A stretch of 64,000 nucleotides of DNA from Hyalangium ruber (GTDB lineage Bacteria > Myxococcota > Myxococcia > Myxococcales > Myxococcaceae). The position numbers were made by a program, and so were the translations under genes. The stretch covers positions 1-64,000 of the forward strand of contig NZ_JAXIVS010000002.1 in assembly GCF_034259325.1 (NCBI RefSeq), written 5' to 3'. The notes under the pieces are model-generated. The model saw only the letters and a list, made by a program, of their open reading frames with translations, was not told where the DNA came from and did not search any database. This document shows positions 10,201 through 17,949 of the stretch, piece by piece (within the stretch, counting starts at the first letter, position 1; each line of letters begins with the position of its first letter).

Positions 10201-10901
10201 TCCATCCTTCGAATGGTGTCGTGAAGAAGTTCATCCAGGCGCAGCTCTCCGAGGAGGTCATCCCCAATGGGAGGCGCTGGCAGTTCAGCGCGCCCTCGCT
10301 CAGCGGTATGTACAAGGAAGAGCTGCTCACCTACCTGGAGCGCGTCAATGCCCTGGCCACGACGCTCTTCCCGGGCGATACGCAGGACCCACTCGTGCGC
10401 TTCACCGTGCGCCTGAGGCCGGGAGCGTCGGAAGACTCCGGCCCCTCGGACATCGCCTCCATCACCCTGACCGTGGATGGGTCCGAGGAGCTCTACCGGA
10501 ACGGGCCGGATGACCGCTGGCGGCCTCTGAGCTGGCCAGGTCCCGCAGGCAAGCTCGGTGCTCACCTGCGCGTCGTCAGCACCTCCGGGAACATCGCCGA
10601 CCTTGATGCTCCTGGTGAGTGGGGCCTCTTCCGGTTGCTGGAGCGTGCCAAGAAGATCGAGCCCAGTGCGGATGGGCGCTTCTTCACGGCGACCTGGGAG
10701 ATCCCCGACCTGAATAACGCGCAGATCGCCATCGACATCCGTCCCGAGCGCCTCGCCAACCCCTTCTTCGGCACTTCAGGCAACAACACCTCGAGGCTGT
10801 TCCAGATCTTCCGCGACCCGCAGTTGAAACCGCCCGCGGGGATTGCCCAGGTCGCCAAGGACTGCTCCCCCGCCGTCCTCTCCGCGAAAGCCCAGCCCTA
10901 A
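7260..10901 (+). CDS. tssM: T6SS inner-membrane protein TssM (IcmF family)
   Basis: 1213 residues, the expected size for TssM. Two transmembrane helices lie near 4-17 and 28-46, a cytoplasmic GTPase-like domain carries an intact Walker A (GPPDSGKST, 118-126), and a third helix near 430-447 leads into the large periplasmic part. The ImcF-related region and the C-terminal domain (TLTVDGSEELYRNGPDDRWR) follow. TssM joins TssL in the inner membrane and contacts TssJ. GTG at 7260 or ATG at 7263 can serve as start, and both overlap the tssL stop. A 129-bp gap to tssB contains a GACACGTGTC palindrome at 10958-10967. Confidence 0.95.
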   Translation: MMLLYVLAALMIGLIWAGTFKFQLPLSMGLAATGVMVLLTVLVTLIRRRRAKAKKKPEPSAEKPPASEPSKALRPALLPEVQAMQAEFSRAVSALKSSKLSRGGRDAVGALPWYLVIGPPDSGKSTALRNSGLKFPYLSNRGGAGRSVGGTRHCDWWLSNEAVFLDAAGRYISSDEDREEWLAFLDTLSKHRPQRPLNGLVVAVSVSELMGVDPQAAGELGQRLRERIDEMTARLRVVVPIYVMVTKCDLLHGFVEMFSDLPRSERGQIWGFTVPLTAQPEAPTELLLKRFDEMTSILEQRSTRRLGQERRLETRERIYQFPQRFDGIRKNLAEFIQPLFLENVFQDTPVMRGVYFTSGTQELRSSERPTLSSAESLLSQARPSPAETAAEGRSFFIWDVLTKIMFQDQKLAVRSSMEEIRQRKRRYVLVGACMAITASLLVLPTVSFFKNRELLRQVRDTIVSVKLDANDDISRIQELEPLQQHLATLHWHRVDGVPLWLRMGLYKGDRLFPLAQTFYNGQLKGILLGRQHERIKQNLELFSQHQDRPDWKPSNESYGKHFENLKMYLLVTHPRSPREPALDELHQAWLVKQMVKHWEDIRGQGNDAHLEQLITRHAQTYIAMLAAEPEQLAFPRDERVAISARRALNRVPLATLELERIVEQANRDYADKTLSDIVGAVPAMRATKKVRGAYTEPAWTGWIRARMDSAFQGSESWVLNRDSQENEESNRAELRTQYYRQYIQEWTDFLHSIRVEEPVDMDQTERLLESLVRGKPTPLGKLFRALGHNVNFEESKPKNEGTLSNLISRALDKGTAAPQPSKLIDRASATGELELTPQDVRRHFAPLLLFSTQKFPTPDGDEELTQLDSYQDQLMLVLNTLLEVRDKPNEAGLLIEKIASSRKNVELLIKSQEGGQALFEQLLLPPLKQVRTVIFRDVSAKKSQQWCDDVFSPFMTLMANRYPFDKSSLLDTPLPELSQFLHPSNGVVKKFIQAQLSEEVIPNGRRWQFSAPSLSGMYKEELLTYLERVNALATTLFPGDTQDPLVRFTVRLRPGASEDSGPSDIASITLTVDGSEELYRNGPDDRWRPLSWPGPAGKLGAHLRVVSTSGNIADLDAPGEWGLFRLLERAKKIEPSADGRFFTATWEIPDLNNAQIAIDIRPERLANPFFGTSGNNTSRLFQIFRDPQLKPPAGIAQVAKDCSPAVLSAKAQP

Positions 10902-10957
10902 AGGCTTTCTCTCAGAGCCCGAAGTCTCAGAACAGGCACGTCCGCCGCGCCTGACAG

Positions 10958-10967
10958 GACACGTGTC
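10958..10967. promoter_or_regulatory. Perfect 10-bp palindrome between tssM and tssB
   Basis: GACACGTGTC lies in the 129-bp gap separating the membrane-complex genes from the sheath genes. It could be an operator for an internal promoter or chance; no clear -35/-10 pair is seen beside it. Confidence 0.25.
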
Positions 10968-11030
10968 TGCCTTTTCCAACCGCTGTCGTTCGCAGTGCCC
11001 ACCGCAACACCCACAAAGGACCGGTCGCAG

Positions 11031-11540
11031 ATGAGCAAGGAAAGTTCTGTTGCACCCAAGGAGCGCGTCAACATCGTCTACCAATCCGCCACGGGCAACG
11101 CTCAGGAGCAGGTCGAACTCCCCCTGAAGCTCCTCATGCTCGGGGACTTCACGGGCCAGAAGGATGAGCGGCCGGTCGAGGATCGCGCCCCCATCAACGT
11201 CGACAAGGACAACTTCAACGACGTGATGGCCCAGCAGAACCTGCAGGTGACGCTGTCCGTGTCCGACAAGCTCTCCCAGGAGCAGGGCAGCTCGCTGCCC
11301 GTGACGCTGCAGTTCCGCAGCCTCGCCGACTTCACCCCCGAGAACATCGTCAACCAGGTGCCGGAGCTCGACACGCTGCTGAAGCTGCGCGGCGCCCTCA
11401 ACGCCCTCAAGGGCCCCCTGGGCAACATCCCCGCCTTCCGCCGCCGGCTCCAGGACCTGCTCAACAGCGCCGACAGCCGCGAGAAGTTGATGAAGGAGCT
11501 GGGCATGAAGCCCGACGAGGTCGCCGCCCCGAAGCAGTAA
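11031..11540 (+). CDS. tssB: T6SS contractile sheath small subunit TssB
   Basis: 169 residues. The ATG at 11031 is preferred over an upstream in-frame GTG at 10995 because AAAGGA lies 10 nt before it. The sequence has the TssB/VipA signature: ERVNIVYQSATG near the N-terminus, the block PLKLLMLGDFTG, and the C-terminal FRRRLQDLL helix. TssB pairs with TssC to build the contractile sheath around the Hcp tube. tssC starts 22 bp downstream. Confidence 0.96.
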   Translation: MSKESSVAPKERVNIVYQSATGNAQEQVELPLKLLMLGDFTGQKDERPVEDRAPINVDKDNFNDVMAQQNLQVTLSVSDKLSQEQGSSLPVTLQFRSLADFTPENIVNQVPELDTLLKLRGALNALKGPLGNIPAFRRRLQDLLNSADSREKLMKELGMKPDEVAAPKQ

Positions 11541-11562
11541 CCCTCCGAGGAGTCCACCCACC

Positions 11563-13050
11563 ATGAACACCGACACGAACCTGCTGAAGAACGATTCCGC
11601 GGCGAAGGTCGAGGCCGATGCCTCGCTGCTCGACACCATCCTGGCCGAGGCCAAGCTCAAGCCTCGCGATGAGGGCTATGACGTCGCTCGGCGCGGCGTG
11701 CAGGCCTTCATCACCGAGATGCTGGCGCCCAACCGCGCCCAGGAGCGCATCGACCAGGCGCTCGTGGATGCGATGATCTCCGAGCTCGACCGGCGCATGA
11801 GCGACCAGGTCAACGAGATCCTCCACCACCCCACCTTCCAGTCCATGGAGTCGCGCTGGCGCGGCCTGAAGTTCCTCATCGACAAGGTGGACTTCCGCGA
11901 GAACATCCGCGTGGAGATGCTCAACGTCTCCAAGGAGGACCTGCTCAAGGACTTCGAGGACGCGCCGGAGACGGTCAAGTCGGGCCTCTACAAGGTCATC
12001 TACTCCAACGAGTACGGCGTCTTCGGCGGCAAGCCCTACGGGATGATCTGCGGCGACTACGACTTCGGCCCCGGCCCCCAGGACATGGAGCTGCTGACCA
12101 AGTGCGCCGCGGTGGCCTCCATGGCCCACGCGCCCTTCATCTCCAACGCCGGCCCTGAGTTCTTCGGAGAGAAGAGCTTCCTCAACCTGCCGAACCTCAA
12201 GGACCTCAAGTCGCTGTTCGAGGGGCCGCAGTACGCCCGCTGGCAGTCGTTCCGCGACAGCGAGGACGCACGCTACGTGGGCCTGTGCGTGCCGCGCTTC
12301 CTGCTGCGCCTGCCGTACGGCGAGGGGACCGTGCCGGTGAAGGCTTTCAACTTCACCGAGGAGGTGGTCGGCCACCACGACCGCTATCTGTGGGGCTACG
12401 CCTCCACGGCCCTGGCTACCCGCGTGGCCTCCTCGTTCGCCAAGTTCCGCTGGAGTCCCAACATCATCGGTCCCCAGTCCGGCGGCGCGGTGGAGAACAT
12501 GCCCCTGCACCAGTACGAAGCCATGGGCGAGATCCAGACCAAGACCCCCACGGAGATCCTCCTCACCGAGCGGCGCGAGTACGAGCTGAGCGAGGAGGGC
12601 TTCATCGGTCTGGTGTTCCGCAAGTCCGCCGACAACGCGGCCTTCTTCTCGGCCAACTCCACGCAGCGCCCCAAGCTCTTCGGCAACACCCCCGAGGGCA
12701 AGGCGGCCGAGGTCAACTACCGGCTGGGCACCCAGCTGCCGTACATGTTCATCACCACCCGGCTGGCGCACTACATCAAGGTGCTGCAGCGCGAGCAGAT
12801 CGGCAGCTGGAAGGAGCGTTCGGACCTCGAGCGCGAGCTGAACAACTGGCTGAGCCAGTACGTGGCCGACATGGATGATCCGGCTCCCGCCGTGCGCTCG
12901 CGCCGGCCGCTGCGCAAGGCGCGTGTCTCGGTCGAGGACGTGGAAGGCCAGCCCGGCTGGTACCGGTGCAGCATCCAGGTCCGCCCCCACTTCAAGTACA
13001 TGGGTGCCTCCTTCACCCTGTCGCTCGTCGGCAAGCTCGACAAGCAGTGA
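11563..13050 (+). CDS. tssC: T6SS contractile sheath large subunit TssC
   Basis: 495 residues, the normal TssC/VipB length. Recognisable blocks include HHPTFQSMESRWRGLKFL, GVFGGKPYGMICGDY, WQSFRDSEDARYVGL, and the C-terminal handshake region RPLRKARVSVEDVEGQPGWY. Codon use is strongly biased, as expected for a highly expressed structural protein. A small GCAA-loop hairpin (CGCTCC at 13055-13060 with GGAGCG at 13065-13070) follows the stop and may separate sheath from Hcp expression. Confidence 0.97.
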   Translation: MNTDTNLLKNDSAAKVEADASLLDTILAEAKLKPRDEGYDVARRGVQAFITEMLAPNRAQERIDQALVDAMISELDRRMSDQVNEILHHPTFQSMESRWRGLKFLIDKVDFRENIRVEMLNVSKEDLLKDFEDAPETVKSGLYKVIYSNEYGVFGGKPYGMICGDYDFGPGPQDMELLTKCAAVASMAHAPFISNAGPEFFGEKSFLNLPNLKDLKSLFEGPQYARWQSFRDSEDARYVGLCVPRFLLRLPYGEGTVPVKAFNFTEEVVGHHDRYLWGYASTALATRVASSFAKFRWSPNIIGPQSGGAVENMPLHQYEAMGEIQTKTPTEILLTERREYELSEEGFIGLVFRKSADNAAFFSANSTQRPKLFGNTPEGKAAEVNYRLGTQLPYMFITTRLAHYIKVLQREQIGSWKERSDLERELNNWLSQYVADMDDPAPAVRSRRPLRKARVSVEDVEGQPGWYRCSIQVRPHFKYMGASFTLSLVGKLDKQ

Positions 13051-13054
13051 GCCT

Positions 13055-13116
13055 CGCTCCGCAAGGAGCGGGAGAGGACTGGCCGTCGCAGGCACCGGGC
13101 GGCCGGTGAAGTCCTC
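13055..13116 (+). promoter_or_regulatory. Structured leader between tssC and hcp
   Basis: The 131-bp tssC-hcp gap contains a GNRA-loop hairpin (13055-13070: CGCTCC, GCAA, GGAGCG). A longer stem follows, GAGGACT at 13074-13080 paired with AGTCCTC at 13110-13116, enclosing GGCCG (13081-13085) with CGGCC (13100-13104). No T-run follows, so a stabilising or processing structure is likelier than a terminator. Confidence 0.4.
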
Positions 13117-13181
13117 CTCAACCCCGGCCCCGGCAACGGAGCCGGTTCACCCCAACACCCCGCAGTCCCCACGAGGCAGAC

Positions 13182-13673
13182 ATGGCCGAGACAGTACACC
13201 TCTATCTGAAGGCGAATGGCACGGAGATCAAGGGCGATAGCACCCAGGTGAGCCTGGGTCGCGAAGGCTCCATCGAGTGCGTCTACTACGAGCAGGGCGT
13301 CATCACCGCGCGCGAGCGGGGCTCGGGCCTGGCGACGGGCCGGCGCCAGTACGAGCCGCTGCTCATCCGCAAGCGCATCGACAAGTCCACGCCGCTGCTG
13401 ATGAAGGCGCTCACCGAGAACCAGGTCATCGACGCCACCTTCAAGTTCTTCCGCCCCAACCCCACCGGCGATGGGACGACCGAGCAGTTCTACACCGTCA
13501 ACATCAAGCAGGGCCGCATCAACAGCATCAAGCAGCTCGTGCCCAACACCATCGTCCCGGCCTCCGCCTTCGAGCCGCCGCTCGAGGAGGTCGCCATCGT
13601 GTTCCACACCATCGACTGGACCTACACCAACGGTGGCGTGCAGCACGCGGACAGCTGGTCCGAGCAGAAGTAA
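13182..13673 (+). CDS. hcp: T6SS tube protein Hcp (TssD)
   Basis: 163 residues, typical for Hcp, with the family pattern: N-terminal MAETVHLYLKANG, a central RRQYEPLLIRKRIDKSTP block (Hcp proteins carry a conserved xHxPlxixKxiDkstP motif) and the C-terminal FHTIDWTYTNGG. Hcp hexamers stack into the expelled inner tube and also act as effector chaperones. The gene is set apart from tssC by a structured 131-bp gap and from tssE by a strong hairpin at 13687-13719, suggesting that its transcript is stabilised or processed separately for high output. Confidence 0.97.
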   Translation: MAETVHLYLKANGTEIKGDSTQVSLGREGSIECVYYEQGVITARERGSGLATGRRQYEPLLIRKRIDKSTPLLMKALTENQVIDATFKFFRPNPTGDGTTEQFYTVNIKQGRINSIKQLVPNTIVPASAFEPPLEEVAIVFHTIDWTYTNGGVQHADSWSEQK

Positions 13674-13686
13674 CAGCTCGCATTCA

Positions 13687-13719
13687 GGGGGGCGCCCGAT
13701 CCGGCAAAGGGCGCCCCCC
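13687..13719 (+). promoter_or_regulatory. Strong intercistronic hairpin after hcp
   Basis: Perfect 11-bp stem: GGGGGGCGCCC (13687-13697), 11-nt loop, GGGCGCCCCCC (13709-13719). It begins 13 bp after the hcp stop. GGAGG of the tssE ribosome-binding site follows at once and there is no T-run. A partial attenuator or 3' stabiliser giving Hcp excess over TssE fits best. Confidence 0.7.
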
Positions 13720-13735
13720 TGGAGGTTCATTCATC

Positions 13736-14131
13736 ATGGCGAACCGCGGCCTCTTCTCACGGCTCCAAAGTGGCGATGTGCATGCCTCACGCCGGGTTGA
13801 TCCCGTCGAGGAGGTCACCCAGCACCTGCGCGTGCTGTTCAACACCCGGAAGGGAGAGTCCGCGGCCGCGCCCGACTTTGGGATCATGGACTTCAACGAC
13901 ATCATCCACACCTTTCCCGCCGCGATCGATCGCATGCAGCAGTCGCTGCGGCATGCCATCCAGGACTACGAGCCACGCCTGAAGAACGTCGCCGTCGTCC
14001 ACGTTCCCGACGAAACGGACCCCACCAGCCTGCGCTTCGAGATCTCCGCGAACTTGTTGGCGCGCGGCACGCGGCGCCCCATCCGCTTCCACACCCGGTT
14101 GGGCAGAAACAACCAGGTCGAGCTGTGGTGA
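13736..14131 (+). CDS. tssE: T6SS baseplate subunit TssE (gp25-like)
   Basis: 131 residues. ATG at 13736 follows GGAGG at good spacing; the longer upstream frame crosses hcp and is not coding. The sequence shows the gp25-like pattern: EVTQHLRVLFNTRKGESAAA near residues 20-40 (the conserved L-N(T/S)R-G motif), then FGIMDFNDI and a C-terminal beta segment. TssE is a baseplate wedge protein that caps the sheath end with TssF, TssG and TssK. tssF follows 22 bp downstream. Confidence 0.93.
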   Translation: MANRGLFSRLQSGDVHASRRVDPVEEVTQHLRVLFNTRKGESAAAPDFGIMDFNDIIHTFPAAIDRMQQSLRHAIQDYEPRLKNVAVVHVPDETDPTSLRFEISANLLARGTRRPIRFHTRLGRNNQVELW

Positions 14132-14153
14132 GCCGGCCAGCCAAGGACATTTC

Positions 14154-15896
14154 ATGTTCAGCAAGTACTTCTTGAGCGAACTGGCCTACCTCCGCGAGAT
14201 GGGCAGGGCATTCGGCCTGGCCAACCCCGGCGTCGCGGGCATGCTGGTGGAGCGCGGCGCGGACCCCGACGTCGAGCGGTTGCTCGAGGGCTTCGCCTTC
14301 CTGACGGCGCGCATCCGTGAGCGGGTGGATGACGACGTCCCGGAGATGATTCACGTCCTGACCGAGCTGCTGCTGCCGCACTACCTGCGGCCAGTCCCCG
14401 CCAGCACCGTCATCGAGTTCACTCCTCAGGTCCGCGCGCTGCGCGGCCGTTCCACCATCCCCGCGGGGGTGGAGATCGCCGCGCGCCCGCTGGATGGCAC
14501 CTCGTGTGTCTTCCGCACCACCTCGGACGTGGAGCTGCTGCCGCTCACCCTGGATGAGGCCCTGCTCGACAAGTCCTCCGCCACCGCGCCCGTGCTGCGG
14601 CTCTTCTTCCAGGCTCACGAGCAGATCTACTCGGAGATCTTCCGGCCCGCGGGCCTGCGGCTGTTCATCCATGCCGAGATGGCCACCAGCGCCCTCATGC
14701 TCTTGTGGCTGCTGCGCTACTGCCGCGGCGTCGAGGTCCGCAACGAGAATGGCCGGTCCGTGCAGCTTCCGGCCAGCGCCGTCCATTCCCTCGGGTTCGA
14801 CCGCAACTTCCGGCTCCTGCCCTGGCCCCGCGCCTCCGAGGGGTACCGTCAGCTCCAGGAGTACTTCACCCTGCCCGAGAAGTTCTTCTTCTTCGAGGTG
14901 CGAGGGCTGGATGCAGCCAAGGCCATCGCGGAGAGCCGCTTCGAGCTGGCCTTCCACTTCGAGCGCCCCCCCCCGTTGGAGGCCCGCGTCGGCCAGGAGA
15001 TGTTCCGCCTCCACTGCGCGCCGGCCATCAACCTGTTCTCCACGCCTGCTCACCCGCTCCGCCACTCCGTGATGTCCCAGGACCACATCCTTCGCGCCGA
15101 TGGCATCGATGCAAGGCACATGGAGGTCTTCTCGGTGGACTCGGTGACGGGCCTTCGCATGGGGGTGAACGAGCGGCGCACCTACCGTCCCTTCTTCGAG
15201 TTCGCTCACGCAGCGGGCGACACCGCCGAGCCCACCTTCTATCGCCTGCGACGGGCAGCCTCGCCCATCGACGACGGCATCGACACGCACCTCTCCCTGG
15301 AGACGCCCCGGGATGTGACGCCTTCGATCGCCGACGAGACGCTCTCCATCCAGCTCACATGCACCAACCGCTCATTGCCAACGCGGCTGCAGGTGGGTGA
15401 TGTCCACCTGCCCACCGTCACCTCTCCCACCAACGCCCGCTTCCGGAACATCTCTCCGGTGAGCCGGCCCGCTCGTGCGCCCCTGGGGACCGAGCTGCAT
15501 TGGCGGCTGCTCTCGCACCTGGCCATCAACCAGCAGTCGCTGGGCGGGGGAGAAGTGCTGCGACGCCTCTTGGAGCTCTACAACTTCAAGGCGCTCACGG
15601 ATGACCTGGCCGCACGCGCTACCCGGCTGCGCATCAACTCCATCCGCTCCGTGGAGGTGCAGGCAGGGATCCGCTTTCTCGATGGGACTCCGCTGCGTGG
15701 CAACCGCATCACCGTGGCGCTCGACGAGACGAACTTCCTGGGCGGCGGCGACGCGTTCCTCTTCGGCTGCATCCTCGATGAGTTGTTCGCTTCGAACGTG
15801 ACCCTCAATTCCTTCAACGAGCTGGGCATTCGCCTCCAGCCCTCTCAGATGGAGTACTCGTGGCTGCCGCGGAACGGTTCCCAGTTGACCTTGTAG
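14154..15896 (+). CDS. tssF: T6SS baseplate subunit TssF
   Basis: 580 residues. The opening MFSKYFLSELAYLREMGRAF matches the invariant TssF start (yY..EL..LRe.g..FA...P), followed by DPDVERLLEGFAFLTARI and LLLPHYLRPVPA. Two TssF and one TssG build each baseplate wedge. The 3' end overlaps tssG by 37 bp, consistent with coupled synthesis of a fixed-stoichiometry complex. No disruption is seen. Confidence 0.96.
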   Translation: MFSKYFLSELAYLREMGRAFGLANPGVAGMLVERGADPDVERLLEGFAFLTARIRERVDDDVPEMIHVLTELLLPHYLRPVPASTVIEFTPQVRALRGRSTIPAGVEIAARPLDGTSCVFRTTSDVELLPLTLDEALLDKSSATAPVLRLFFQAHEQIYSEIFRPAGLRLFIHAEMATSALMLLWLLRYCRGVEVRNENGRSVQLPASAVHSLGFDRNFRLLPWPRASEGYRQLQEYFTLPEKFFFFEVRGLDAAKAIAESRFELAFHFERPPPLEARVGQEMFRLHCAPAINLFSTPAHPLRHSVMSQDHILRADGIDARHMEVFSVDSVTGLRMGVNERRTYRPFFEFAHAAGDTAEPTFYRLRRAASPIDDGIDTHLSLETPRDVTPSIADETLSIQLTCTNRSLPTRLQVGDVHLPTVTSPTNARFRNISPVSRPARAPLGTELHWRLLSHLAINQQSLGGGEVLRRLLELYNFKALTDDLAARATRLRINSIRSVEVQAGIRFLDGTPLRGNRITVALDETNFLGGGDAFLFGCILDELFASNVTLNSFNELGIRLQPSQMEYSWLPRNGSQLTL

Positions 15897-16903
15897 AAGT
15901 GACGAAGGTCATCCGCTCCGCCTCCCAGCGGCCTGGGTTCTTCCCACTCGTGGCCTTCCTCGAACGGCTCACGGCGGATGCGGTGCGCGTGGGTGAGCTG
16001 GGGCCCGTGAGCGAGGAGCGGATCCGCTTCCGGCATGACCCCGATATGGGCTTCTCCTCGAGCGATGTCAGCTCGCTCATGCTTCGAGAGGTGGCCTTCC
16101 GCCCCGACGATCCTGATGCCCGGCGACCGCTGTTCGAGGTCACCACCACCTTCCTGGGACTCACCGGCTCGGCGTCTCCACTGCCGCTCTACATGGCGGA
16201 GGAGGTGGCTCAGGAAGATCCGTACAACGCGCCCCTGCGCGAGTTCCTGGACTTGTTCCACCACCGCCTCCTGTCGCTGCTGTACCGCATCGACTGCCGC
16301 TACCGCGTCACGCGAGAGCTGACGTCGACCTGCACCGATCAGTGGTCTCGGCGAATCCTCGCCCTCGCGGGCTTCGATACCTACGAGCGGGCATGGCCGG
16401 GCATCCTGCCTCCCTGGCGCCTGCTGCGCATCGCGCCCCTGTTGATCAGCCGCGTCCGCACAGCCGAGCGGCTGGAGATGGCATTGCAGGATGTGCTGGC
16501 AGAGGAGTTGGGGGGAGCGCGCGTCAACGTCAGGCAGTTCGTGGGCCGATGGGTGGATATCGATGCCCGCACACAACTGGGGCGCGCCCACCACCAACTG
16601 GGCCGCAACATGCTGCTGGGCAGCAGGGCTTTCGATCGGATGGGGCGGTTCCAGGTTGAGATCGGTCCCCTCGCACCCCAGGCCTACCGGCGCCTCATGG
16701 CGGACGGGGACTTGTACCCACTGGCCCGTGAGGTCGTCTCCCTCTTCGCCCGGGATCCGCTCGAGTACACGTTCGAGCTGTTCCTCTCCGAGAGTGTCAC
16801 CCACACCTTCAAGCTCTCCAGTGGTTGGCCGTCTCAACTCGGGAGGGACACGTGGCTCGGCACGAATCGCCAGAACCGTCTGACCATCCAGGGAGCCGCA
16901 TGA
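15860..16903 (+). CDS. tssG: T6SS baseplate subunit TssG
   Basis: 347 residues, with the TssG hallmarks: FPLVAFLERL near the N-terminus, RIRFRHDPDMGFSSSDV, and TTTFLGLTGSASPLPLYMAE (the FxGLxGxxSPLPxxxxE motif), followed by FLDLFHHRLLSLLYR. TssG bridges TssF dimers in the baseplate wedge. The start lies inside the end of tssF (37-bp overlap) and the stop lies just before the accessory lipoprotein gene, so it belongs to the same operon. Confidence 0.96.
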   Translation: MAAAERFPVDLVEVTKVIRSASQRPGFFPLVAFLERLTADAVRVGELGPVSEERIRFRHDPDMGFSSSDVSSLMLREVAFRPDDPDARRPLFEVTTTFLGLTGSASPLPLYMAEEVAQEDPYNAPLREFLDLFHHRLLSLLYRIDCRYRVTRELTSTCTDQWSRRILALAGFDTYERAWPGILPPWRLLRIAPLLISRVRTAERLEMALQDVLAEELGGARVNVRQFVGRWVDIDARTQLGRAHHQLGRNMLLGSRAFDRMGRFQVEIGPLAPQAYRRLMADGDLYPLAREVVSLFARDPLEYTFELFLSESVTHTFKLSSGWPSQLGRDTWLGTNRQNRLTIQGAA

Positions 16904-16938
16904 GTCCACGCTCTCGTTTCTTTCCCGTCGAGGATCCC

Positions 16939-17934
16939 ATGAGTCGCTTGTCACTTCCCGCCCTCGCGGGCCTTTGCCTCCTGCTCGTCGCCTGCGCTAC
17001 CTCCCCCCAGCCCTCCCCACTCTGCACCGCGGAGGCAACCATGGACGCCCGTGTCGTCCCCACTCCGGAGGACTGGTTCGCCTTGCTGCTGCACGGCTTC
17101 GATCGTGAGCAGGGCCTGGCACCACGCCCCTCCCTGGACTGCTCGGGCTCGCCCGTGGTGTGGCAGGAGCCGCAGGGCGAGGAGTGCCGTGAGGCCGGCC
17201 CCGAGCCCAAGCCCCTTCCCCCGGAGAAGTTGACCGAGGAAGACCTGGTGCTGGAGACGGTGCGCGCGGACACACGGCTCGTCTGGGTGGTCGCGCGGCG
17301 CTTCGACAATGGAGAAGGGCTGGGACCTGTCGGGCTCGTGGAACGGACCCCGCAGGGCTTCGTCGTCCGGGCGTTGGGGAGCCTGCGGGCCTACCCCCGC
17401 CAGTCCCGACTTCGCCTGGAGCAGGCCGGGAGCACCACGGTTCTCGTGGCCGAGGGAGAGGTCTGCACGGACGAAGCCCCCGCTGTCTGCCGGCGGATGG
17501 CGCGTGTCCTTCCCCTTCGGCAGGGACGTTTCTTCTCGGAGGCAGTGGTGAGTAGCGAAGGGGCCTGCCTGGGCCCGGCGTGGTTCCCGCTGAGCCGAGA
17601 GCAGGTCCTGCTGCTTCCAGGCGGACTGCAGCGCAAGGTCGAGTTCACCTCGACGCTGGCTGTGAAACCAGAGGGCATCGTGCTCGACGAGCAGGTGGTG
17701 ATGCACGAGCTGGATCCCAATCAGGCCTCCATGCCTCCCCTGCTGTATCGCCGAGCGCAGGCCCAGCGTGTCCTCGCGGTCAAGGACGCCCGGCTGGTGG
17801 GGACGAGCCCCTCACTGTGGGTCAGGTTGATGGAGCCGGAGCTGCTAGCAGGCGCCAAGGTGCTGGCACCTCCCCAAACCCACACCGTGGAGCTGGCCCC
17901 CCAAGCGCCGAAAACCGCCCAGGACACGCCATAG
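16939..17934 (+). CDS. T6SS-linked lipoprotein of unknown function
   Basis: 331 residues. An ATG at 16900 overlaps the tssG stop, but the ATG at 16939 has GAGGA about 6 nt upstream and gives a clean lipoprotein signal (LCLLLVAC, Cys19). The mature protein contains several Cys in the first third and mixed beta segments such as TRLVWVVARRF. I do not recognise a domain. It ends the tss transcript and is presumably made with the apparatus. It may be a second outer-membrane or periplasmic component, an accessory to TssJ, or an unrelated cargo gene. Confidence 0.75.
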   Translation: MSRLSLPALAGLCLLLVACATSPQPSPLCTAEATMDARVVPTPEDWFALLLHGFDREQGLAPRPSLDCSGSPVVWQEPQGEECREAGPEPKPLPPEKLTEEDLVLETVRADTRLVWVVARRFDNGEGLGPVGLVERTPQGFVVRALGSLRAYPRQSRLRLEQAGSTTVLVAEGEVCTDEAPAVCRRMARVLPLRQGRFFSEAVVSSEGACLGPAWFPLSREQVLLLPGGLQRKVEFTSTLAVKPEGIVLDEQVVMHELDPNQASMPPLLYRRAQAQRVLAVKDARLVGTSPSLWVRLMEPELLAGAKVLAPPQTHTVELAPQAPKTAQDTP

Positions 17935-17949
17935 CCAGGAGGCTCTCCC

